A stretch of DNA of 11,652 nucleotides from Nitriliruptoraceae bacterium (GTDB taxonomy: Bacteria; Actinomycetota; Nitriliruptoria; Nitriliruptorales; Nitriliruptoraceae): contig SKNP01000457.1 in NCBI GenBank assembly GCA_007120485.1, forward strand, positions 1 to 11,652, read 5' to 3'. Below the pieces are notes generated by a model, which had not been told where the DNA came from, searched no databases, and saw only the letters and a list, made by a program, of their open reading frames with translations. The position numbers and the translations under genes were made by a program. The first letter of the stretch is position 1. Every line of letters starts with the position of its first letter. Below are positions 6,726-11,652 of the stretch, one piece after another.

Positions 6726-7544
6726 ATGCTGCTCGACGGCAAGCGCCTGCTCATCACCGGGGTCCTCGACCCCCGGTCGATCGCGTTCTTCGCGGCGAAG
6801 AACGCCCAGGAACAGGGCGCGGAGATCCTGCTCACCGGCTTCGGCCGCGGTCTGCGGCTCACCGAGCGGGCGGCCTCCCGCCTGCCCGAGAAGCCGGAGG
6901 TGCTCGAGCTCGATGTGACCCAGCCGGAGCACCTCACCGCCATCGCCGAGGAGGTCCAGCAGCGCTGGGGACGGCTGGACGGGCTGGTCCACGCCATCGG
7001 GTTCGCGCCGGAGTCGTGTCTCGGTGGCGGCTTCCTCGATGCACCGTGGGAGGACGTCGCGACCGCGTTGCACGTCTCGACCTACTCCTACGTGGCCCTC
7101 GGCTCAGCGTTCGCCGACCTGCTGGCGGTCGAGGGCGGCTCGATCGTCGGCCTCGATTTCGACGCCCAGGTCGCCTGGCCCGGCTACGACTGGATGGGGG
7201 TCGCCAAGGCGGGGCTGGAGTCCGCCAACCGCTACCTGGCGCGTGACCTCGGGCCCCGCGGGATCCGCGCGAACCTGGTCGCGGCCGGGCCGCTGCACAC
7301 CATGGCGGCGCGGTCGATCGACGGGTTCAGCGCCTTCGATGAGGTCTGGCAGGAGCGCGCTCCGCTCGGCTGGGATCTCCGCGACCCGGATCCGGTCGGC
7401 CGCACGATCTGCGCGCTGCTCTCGGACTGGATGCCGGCAACGACCGGCGAGGTGGTGCACGTCGACGGCGGGGTGCACGCGCTCGGGGCGGGCGTGCCGC
7501 CGGAGGCGCAACCCGGAGCCGGCGCGGAGCCATCCGCGGACTGA
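6726..7544 (+). CDS. fabI: Enoyl-ACP reductase, FabI/InhA family
   Basis: This NADH-dependent reductase of the SDR superfamily carries out the last reduction of each elongation cycle. The 272-residue protein resembles mycobacterial InhA: MLLDGKRLLITGVLDPRSIAF at the cofactor site, LLTGFGR (35-41), LELDV (60-64), VHAIGF (88-93), the GLDFDAQ stretch with Phe145, catalytic Tyr154 and Lys161 in YDWMGVAKAGLES, NLVAAGP, and APLGW followed by CALLSDWMPATTGEVVHVDGG. Ala90 stands where InhA has Ser94. The segment between NLVAAGP and APLGW is about ten residues shorter than in InhA. A Pro/Ala/Glu-rich tail of about 20 residues follows the conserved end. The ATG start has AGGAGA 5 nt upstream. It is the last gene of the operon and is followed by a strong hairpin. 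Confidence 0.95.
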   Translation: MLLDGKRLLITGVLDPRSIAFFAAKNAQEQGAEILLTGFGRGLRLTERAASRLPEKPEVLELDVTQPEHLTAIAEEVQQRWGRLDGLVHAIGFAPESCLGGGFLDAPWEDVATALHVSTYSYVALGSAFADLLAVEGGSIVGLDFDAQVAWPGYDWMGVAKAGLESANRYLARDLGPRGIRANLVAAGPLHTMAARSIDGFSAFDEVWQERAPLGWDLRDPDPVGRTICALLSDWMPATTGEVVHVDGGVHALGAGVPPEAQPGAGAEPSAD

Positions 7545-7569
7545 CCCGGTCGACCTGCTGGACGCAACA

Positions 7570-7599
7570 CGCGACCGGGGCGGTGTCGCCCCGGTCGCG
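7570..7599. terminator. Bidirectional hairpin between fabI and the convergent usp gene
   Basis: GCGACCGGGGCG (7571-7582) and CGCCCCGGTCGC (7587-7598) form a perfect 12-bp stem with a GTGT loop. The flanking C7570-G7599 adds a thirteenth pair. It lies 25 nt after the fabI stop and 23 nt from the usp stop on the opposite strand, the expected place for a terminator shared by convergent genes. There is no T-tract on either side, as is common for terminators in very GC-rich actinobacteria, so function is inferred from position and stability. Confidence 0.72.
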
Positions 7600-7622
7600 G
7601 CGTGCCGGCCCCGCAGGGTCGG

Positions 7623-8036
7623 TCAGGTTTCGTCCTCCGGTCCGGCCTTGACGGCCAGCACGGCGGCGTCGGAGTGCAGCAGGATGTCCTGGGCGTTGGA
7701 GCCGAGGATCAGCTTGCCGACCGGGGAGCGGCGCCGGATCCCGATCACGATCAGGTCCGCGTCCTCGTCCTTGGAGGCCTGGAGCAGGTCCTCCGAGGGT
7801 GAGTTGCCGCGGGCGTACTCCACGAGCCGGTAGGTGACACCCGACTCCTTGAGCTGCTTCTCGAGCTTCTCGAACTCCTCGCGGTAGCTCATGACCTGAT
7901 CGAGCTCGTCGCGCTCACCACCTCGCATCGAGTGCACGACGAGCAGTTCGCCGTCGCGCAGCTTGGTCTCTTCCAAGGCGCGCTGGAGGGCGGCCCGGCC
8001 TTCCGGTGATCGTAGGAACCCCGCGACGATACGCAT
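7623..8036 (-). CDS. Universal stress protein, UspA family
   Basis: This is a small single-domain UspA-fold protein, a family of nucleotide-binding stress proteins whose exact role varies. The 137-residue protein starts MRIVAGFLRSPEGRAALQRAL (strand 1 and helix 1), has a charged helix with EEFEKLEKQLKESG (53-66), VEYARGNSPSEDLLQAS (72-88), DADLIVIGIRRRSPVGKL (92-109) and LGSNAQDILLHSDAAVLAVK (111-130). The last two blocks form the loop that binds ATP in classical members (G-2X-G-9X-G-S/T). Here the second glycine of that motif is Arg102, so ATP binding is uncertain. The ATG at 8036 is chosen because GGGGAG lies just upstream and the family N-terminus fits; upstream extensions in frame look non-coding. 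It is convergent with fabI and divergent from the dehydrogenase genes. Confidence 0.9.
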   Translation of the reverse strand: MRIVAGFLRSPEGRAALQRALEETKLRDGELLVVHSMRGGERDELDQVMSYREEFEKLEKQLKESGVTYRLVEYARGNSPSEDLLQASKDEDADLIVIGIRRRSPVGKLILGSNAQDILLHSDAAVLAVKAGPEDET

Positions 8037-8071
8037 CGGCTCTCCCCTCATCTGGTTCGACGTCACCCTCG

Positions 8072-8077
8072 ATGCTA
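8072..8077 (-). promoter_or_regulatory. Candidate -10 element for the usp gene
   Basis: On the minus strand this reads TAGCAT, a good fit to the TAnnnT pattern, about 36 nt before the usp start. The region where a -35 should be (around 8095-8100) is GC-rich and does not match TTGAC. It overlaps the palindrome at 8098-8110, which could therefore be an activator or repressor site. Confidence 0.3.
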
Positions 8078-8097
8078 GTCCGCCTCGCTCGCCGGGC

Positions 8098-8136
8098 CCG
8101 AGGTCCTCGGACCCGGGCGGTCCGGGACCCCGGACC
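8098..8136. promoter_or_regulatory. Two adjacent palindromes in the usp / E1 alpha divergent region
   Basis: CCGAGGTCCTCGG (8098-8110) is a perfect odd palindrome with 6-bp arms around a single central base. Eight bases on, GGTCCGG (8119-8125) and CCGGACC (8130-8136) are perfect 7-bp arms with a 4-nt spacer. Both lie in the 372-nt gene-free region 8037-8408, between the candidate promoters of the divergent genes. They may be regulator sites; chance dyads in GC-rich sequence remain possible. Confidence 0.3.
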
Positions 8137-8188
8137 TGAGCTGCGCCACCTCTCGGTCGGTCCCCGCACGGATGCCCCGTTCGTTGCC

Positions 8189-8217
8189 CTGCCACCTCCG
8201 GTCGCGACCACTAGGGT
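8189..8217 (+). promoter_or_regulatory. Candidate promoter for the 2-oxoacid dehydrogenase genes
   Basis: TAGGGT at 8212-8217 is a typical actinobacterial -10. CTGCCA at 8189-8194 matches four of six bases of TTGACA, with a 17-nt spacer. Transcription would begin near 8224 and leave a 5' leader of about 185 nt before the E1 alpha start. The rest of the gene-free stretch shows no other element I would call. Confidence 0.4.
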
Positions 8218-8361
8218 TCCCACCGCGCAGGCAGGCGCCGGCGCGCATCGGACCGACGCGACCGCGACCCGGTCGGTGGTCGATGGGAGATGACCTCGCG
8301 AACCCCCGCCGGGGGCCCTGGCCCGTGGAACTCGGGGCCGAGGGACCGCGCGAGCACGAGC

Positions 8362-8390
8362 GGCACGGCCGGCAACCCCGGTGCCGTGCC
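8362..8390 (+). promoter_or_regulatory. Strong RNA hairpin just upstream of the E1 alpha ribosome binding site
   Basis: GGCACGG (8362-8368) pairs with CCGTGCC (8384-8390). Inside it CCGG (8369-8372) pairs with CCGG (8378-8381) around a CAACC loop, with a two-base bulge on the 3' side, giving 11 GC-rich pairs. The hairpin ends 7 nt before the AGGAG at 8398-8402, close enough to influence ribosome access or mRNA stability. I do not recognise it as a known riboswitch. Confidence 0.4.
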
Positions 8391-8408
8391 CGGGACGAGG
8401 AGCACGTG

Positions 8409-9545
8409 GTGTCGGAACACGGCAGCGACCCCACGGTGGCGCCGCGAAGCGGGGACGACCCGCGGCTGCTGCTACCACCGGACGAGCCGGTCCATCTGCT
8501 GGACCCGGACGGGACCGAGCATCCGGACGCGGACCATCCGCTGGACCTGCGCGACGAGCAGTTGCGTGAGCTCTACCGGCTGATGGTCGTCACCCGGAAG
8601 GTGGACCGCGAGGCGATCAACCTGCAACGGCAGGGCCAGCTCGGGGTGTACGCCTCGTGCATGGGGCAGGAGGCCGCGCAGGTCGGGAGCGCCTACGCGC
8701 TCGAGGACGACGACTGGATCTTCCCCTCCTACCGCGAACTGGGGGCGGCACTGGTCCGTGAGGTCGACGCCGCCGGGCTCCTGCACCTCTACCGGGGGAC
8801 GTGGTTGTCCGACCACGACCCCTACGCCCACAACTTCGGGCTGATGTCGATCCCGATCGGAACCCAGGCGCTGCATGCCACCGGGTTCGGCATGGGCGCC
8901 CGGTTCGACGACAACCCGATCGTGGCGATGACCTACTTCGGGGACGGCGGTACCTCCGAGGGCGACCCGCACGAGGCCATGACCTTCGCGGGTGTGCAGA
9001 AGGCGCCGGTGATCTTCTTCGTCCAGAACAACCAGTACGCCATCTCGGTCCCGTTGGACAAGCAGACGGCGGCACCGACGTTGGCACACAAGGCCATCGG
9101 CTACGGCATGCCCGGCTACCGCGTCGACGGCAACGACGTCCTGGCAACCTACGCCGTCACCAAACGGGCCGTGGAGCGCGCCCGTGCCGGGGAGGGACCC
9201 GCGTTCATCGAGGCGCTGACCTACCGGATGGAGGCACACACCACCTCCGACGACCCGACCCGCTACCGCACGAAGGACGAGCTCGACGAGGCGGCCAAGA
9301 CCGACCCGATCGCCCGCATGAAGAACCTGCTGCTCGCCCGCGGGTTGTACGACGACGACCTGGAACGCGAGATCGACGAGCAGGCCCAGTCGGTCGCGAC
9401 CTACGTGCGCGACGGGATCTACGACGCCGACCACGGCGATCCGATGGAGCTGTTCGAGCACGTCTACGTCGATCCGTCCGGCCACTTCGACGAACAGGCC
9501 GCGCAGCTGCGGGCCGAACTCGACGGCAGCGAGGGGGGTGCCTGA
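8409..9545 (+). CDS. bkdA: 2-oxoacid dehydrogenase E1 component, alpha subunit (branched-chain type likely)
   Basis: This is the thiamine diphosphate-binding alpha subunit of an alpha2beta2 E1 that decarboxylates a 2-oxoacid and passes the acyl group to lipoyl-E2. The 378-residue protein has QLRELYRLMVVTRKVD, RQGQLGVYASCMGQEAAQVGSAYAL, FPSYRE, SIPIGTQALHATGFGMG, and the thiamine diphosphate motif running from GDGGTSEG (Gly178) to QNNQYAISVP (Asn207-Asn208). The phosphorylation-loop region AHTTSDDPTRYR is more like branched-chain than pyruvate enzymes. A variable N-terminus of about 45 residues precedes the core. GTG at 8409 is preferred over GTG at 8406 because AGGAG (8398-8402) is then 6 nt away rather than 3. 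The open frame extends further upstream but looks non-coding. The stop overlaps the E1 beta start (TGATG). Substrate, branched-chain or pyruvate, is not settled. Confidence 0.9.
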   Translation: MSEHGSDPTVAPRSGDDPRLLLPPDEPVHLLDPDGTEHPDADHPLDLRDEQLRELYRLMVVTRKVDREAINLQRQGQLGVYASCMGQEAAQVGSAYALEDDDWIFPSYRELGAALVREVDAAGLLHLYRGTWLSDHDPYAHNFGLMSIPIGTQALHATGFGMGARFDDNPIVAMTYFGDGGTSEGDPHEAMTFAGVQKAPVIFFVQNNQYAISVPLDKQTAAPTLAHKAIGYGMPGYRVDGNDVLATYAVTKRAVERARAGEGPAFIEALTYRMEAHTTSDDPTRYRTKDELDEAAKTDPIARMKNLLLARGLYDDDLEREIDEQAQSVATYVRDGIYDADHGDPMELFEHVYVDPSGHFDEQAAQLRAELDGSEGGA

Positions 9546-10516
9546 TGGCGGTCACGTTGGCGCAGGCGATCAACCAGGCCCTCAAGGACGCGATGGAGGC
9601 CAACGACCGGGTGCTGATGTTCGGCGAGGACGTCGGCAAGCTCGGTGGGGTGTTCCGGGTCACCGATGGGTTGCAGGACCGCTTCGGCGAGCAGCGCTGC
9701 TTCGACACGCCACTGGCGGAGTCGGGCATCGTCGGCACCGCGATCGGCCTGGCGATGTACGGCTACCGGCCGATCGCGGAGATGCAGTTCGACGGTTTCA
9801 CCTACCCGGCGTTCGAGCAGATCGTCAGCCACCTGGCGAAGATGCCCAACCGCTCACGCGGGACCGTCAAGCTGCCGGTCACGATCCGCATCCCCTACGG
9901 GGGCGGCATCGGTGCGGTCGAGCACCACTCGGAGTCCCCCGAGAGCTACTGGGCCCACACGGCCGGGCTGAAGGTGATGACCCCCGGCACCCCGGAGGAC
10001 GGCTACGCGATGATGCGGGCCGCCATCGACAGCGACGATCCGGTGATCTTCCTCGAGCCCAAGCGCCGCTACTGGATGAAGTCCGACGCGCAGCTGCCGG
10101 TGGAGACCGAACCCACCCACCGGTCGGTCGTCCGCCGCGAGGGAACGGACGTCAGCCTGTTCTGCTACGGACCGATGGTGCGCACGGCGATGGAAGCTGC
10201 GGACGCGGCCGCCGACGAGGGCTGGTCCCTCGAGGTGGTCGACCTGCGTTCCCTGGCGCCGCTGGACACCCAGGGCATCGTGGCCTCGGTCGAGCGGACC
10301 GGACGCGCGATCGTGGTGCACGAGGCCGCGTCGACGCTCGGGATGGGAGCGGAGATCGCCGCCCGCATCCAGGAGCGCGCGTTCTACCACCTGGAGGCGC
10401 CGGTGCTCCGAGCCACCGGCTTCGACACGCCCTACCCGCCGGCCAAGCTCGAGGAGTACTGGCTACCGAACGTCGACCGGATCCTCGATCTGGTCGAACG
10501 GTCGTTGGCGTACTGA
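9545..10516 (+). CDS. bkdB: 2-oxoacid dehydrogenase E1 component, beta subunit
   Basis: This is the partner subunit that completes the E1 heterotetramer and its active site. The 323-residue protein has the standard length. It shows ALKDAMEANDRVLMFGEDVGKLGGVFRVTDGL, FDTPLAESGIVGTAIGLAMYGYRPIAEMQF, IPYGGGIGAVEHHSES (His127-His128, the conserved beta-subunit histidines), DDPVIFLEPKRRYW, and a C-terminal transketolase-like domain with VDLRSLAPLD and VHEAASTLGMGAEIAA. The ATG at 9545 shares its A with the E1 alpha stop, so the two subunits are translationally coupled, as expected for equal amounts. A G-rich ribosome binding site (around 9531-9538) lies inside the end of E1 alpha. The sequence pattern, especially YPAFEQIVSHLAKMPNRSRG, is closest to branched-chain 2-oxoacid dehydrogenases, but pyruvate-type members share much of it. 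Confidence 0.92.
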   Translation: MAVTLAQAINQALKDAMEANDRVLMFGEDVGKLGGVFRVTDGLQDRFGEQRCFDTPLAESGIVGTAIGLAMYGYRPIAEMQFDGFTYPAFEQIVSHLAKMPNRSRGTVKLPVTIRIPYGGGIGAVEHHSESPESYWAHTAGLKVMTPGTPEDGYAMMRAAIDSDDPVIFLEPKRRYWMKSDAQLPVETEPTHRSVVRREGTDVSLFCYGPMVRTAMEAADAAADEGWSLEVVDLRSLAPLDTQGIVASVERTGRAIVVHEAASTLGMGAEIAARIQERAFYHLEAPVLRATGFDTPYPPAKLEEYWLPNVDRILDLVERSLAY

Positions 10517-10532
10517 GCGTGGCCGGGCGAGC

Positions 10533-10564
10533 CCCACGTGGGCGGACGGGGCGGCGAGCGCCCC
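10533..10564 (+). other. Palindrome and small hairpin in the E1 beta-E2 gap
   Basis: CCCACGTGGG (10533-10542) is a perfect 10-bp palindrome. GGGGCG (10548-10553) and CGCCCC (10559-10564) form a 6-bp stem with a GCGAG loop, ending two bases before the E2 ribosome binding region (10567-10575). The 61-nt gap is the only non-overlapping junction in this operon. The elements could adjust E2 relative to E1, but may also be chance in GC-rich sequence. Confidence 0.25.
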
Positions 10565-10577
10565 GCGAGGAGGAGCG

Positions 10578-11652
10578 ATGAGCGACATCCGGGACTTCAA
10601 GCTGCCCGACCTCGGGGAAGGGCTCGAGGAAGGCGAGATCGTCGAGTGGTACGTCTCGGTCGGCGACACGATCGAGCTCAACCAGTCGGTCGCCGCGATC
10701 GAGACCGCCAAGGCGGTCGTCGACGTGCCGTCACCGTTCGCCGGGACGGTCGTTGAGCTGACCGGCGAGGTCGGCGGCACCCTGCAGGTCGGCGAGGTGT
10801 TCGTCCGGGTCGACGTCAGCGGTGGCGCGGTCGCCGACGCGGACGAACCCACCCACGACGGTGCCGCGTCACCGGCGCAGGGCGGGTTCGAGGCCGGGGA
10901 TGCCGATGCCGACGCCGCGGTGCCCGAGCGGGATGCGGCACCGACCGACGCGGTCGCCGACGCCGGCGCGACCCGCGGGGCGTTGGACGCCGACGAGGAA
11001 CCCCAGCCGCTGGTCGGCTACGGCCAGGGCAAGGCCGGCGGTGCCCGTCGGCGCCGACGCCGTGGCGGTGCCGACGCGGCTGAGGCTGCCGTCGCTGAGG
11101 CCGCTGCCACCAAGCCGCTGGCCAAGCCACCGGTGCGCAAGCTGGCCAAGGACCTCGGGGTCGACCTCGTGGCCATCGCACCGGGCTCCGGGCCGGACGG
11201 GATCATCACACGTGCGGACGTGCAGGCCGCGGCGGACGACGCGTCCGCTCCCGCCGCGTCTGCGCCGGCCACCGCAGCGCTAGCGTCCGCTCCCGCTACG
11301 GCGGCACCGTCCACCACCTCGACGACCGGACCGGCTGCGCCCGCGGCGGATCGGCCGCAGCCGAGCTTGCACGCGGCCGCGCCCGGCGAGAAGCCCGTCC
11401 CGGGGTTCCGGGGTCGCACCCCCGGCGAGGTCGAGCAGATCCGCGGGATCCGCAAACGGATCGTGGAGAAGATGGAGGTCTCCCGGCGGGAGATCCCGGA
11501 AGCGACCTGCTCGCGGGACGCGGACCTCACCGAGCTCATGCAGCTGCGCCGCGAGCTGACCGACCACGCGCAGGAGCAGGGGTTCGACGTCAAGATCACG
11601 CCGTTCGCGCTGGTGATGCGGGCGGCGATCCTGGCGCTGCGACGGTTCCCCA
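10578..11652 (+). CDS. bkdC: 2-oxoacid dehydrogenase E2, dihydrolipoamide acyltransferase (3' end beyond the window)
   Basis: This is the core of the dehydrogenase complex: it accepts the acyl group from E1 on a swinging lipoyl arm and transfers it to CoA. The visible 358 residues contain one N-terminal lipoyl domain (about 5-80, lipoyl-lysine Lys45 in ETAKAVVDV), a long Asp/Ala-rich linker, LVGYG (145-149) followed by six consecutive arginines (157-162), a peripheral subunit-binding domain (about 183-215, PPVRKLAKDLGVDL to GPDGIITRADV), a second Ala/Pro/Thr linker, and the beginning of the acyltransferase domain (from about 285, RGIRKRIVEKM). The catalytic HxxxD motif lies beyond the edge. 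The ATG follows GAGGAGGAG. One lipoyl domain and the ETAKAVV motif favour a branched-chain E2 of the actinobacterial kind. Confidence 0.92.
   Translation, partial: MSDIRDFKLPDLGEGLEEGEIVEWYVSVGDTIELNQSVAAIETAKAVVDVPSPFAGTVVELTGEVGGTLQVGEVFVRVDVSGGAVADADEPTHDGAASPAQGGFEAGDADADAAVPERDAAPTDAVADAGATRGALDADEEPQPLVGYGQGKAGGARRRRRRGGADAAEAAVAEAAATKPLAKPPVRKLAKDLGVDLVAIAPGSGPDGIITRADVQAAADDASAPAASAPATAALASAPATAAPSTTSTTGPAAPAADRPQPSLHAAAPGEKPVPGFRGRTPGEVEQIRGIRKRIVEKMEVSRREIPEATCSRDADLTELMQLRRELTDHAQEQGFDVKITPFALVMRAAILALRRFP

Noticed and set aside
8172..8408. N-terminal extension of E1 alpha back to 8172
   Set aside because: The sequence is Arg/Pro-rich with no resemblance to E1 alpha, and it contains a candidate promoter and a strong hairpin. 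The AGGAG-supported GTG at 8409 fits better.
8801..9544. E1 beta read as a 571-residue protein starting at 8801
   Set aside because: The first 248 residues are an out-of-frame reading of E1 alpha; the family N-terminus begins at ATG 9545.
1..11652. Mobile elements, CRISPR, tRNA or rRNA genes
   Set aside because: No transposase, integrase, terminal repeats, regularly spaced repeats or conserved RNA gene sequence was seen; gene order and base composition look uniform and chromosomal.

Overview
The window comes from a very GC-rich genome (about 70% G+C or more by eye). Third codon positions are almost all G or C, starts are frequently GTG, and there is one TTG start. Together with an InhA-like enoyl reductase, an actinobacterial-style E2 with an LVGYG and arginine-rich linker, and type II (not type I) fatty acid synthase genes, this points to an actinobacterium. 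A deep-branching lineage such as the Nitriliruptoria is possible, but nothing here proves it.

Layout. (1) Positions 1-998, minus strand: a kynureninase gene that runs off the left edge. (2) Positions 999-1202: a divergent intergenic region with a clear inverted repeat at 1118-1145. (3) Positions 1203-7544, plus strand: a compact lipid-synthesis operon, fabD-fabH-fabG-acpP-fabF-plsC-acpS-fabI, with three GTGA stop/start overlaps and small gaps, closed by a 13-bp hairpin at 7570-7599. (4) Positions 7623-8036, minus strand: a UspA-family universal stress protein, convergent with fabI. (5) Positions 8037-8408: a divergent non-coding region with palindromes, a candidate -10 for each direction and a strong hairpin just upstream of the next ribosome binding site. 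(6) From 8409 to the right edge, plus strand: E1 alpha, E1 beta and E2 of a 2-oxoacid dehydrogenase complex, most like the branched-chain type. The E2 gene is cut by the window end.

How the genes fit together. FabD loads malonyl groups on the acyl carrier protein, FabH starts chains, FabG and FabI reduce them and FabF elongates them. AcpS activates the carrier protein and PlsC moves finished acyl chains onto a glycerolipid. A beta-hydroxyacyl-ACP dehydratase is the one cycle enzyme missing from the window. If the dehydrogenase complex is the branched-chain type, it would supply branched acyl-CoA primers to FabH, which would explain its position next to the fab operon; this is inference.

I found no wholly new system. 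The most interesting points are the operator-like palindrome upstream of fabD, an enoyl reductase that pairs an InhA-like body with a short substrate loop and alanine at the position of InhA Ser94, an RNA hairpin close to the E1 alpha start, and the placing of plsC and acpS inside the fab operon. No tRNA, rRNA, CRISPR array, insertion sequence or phage gene was seen.
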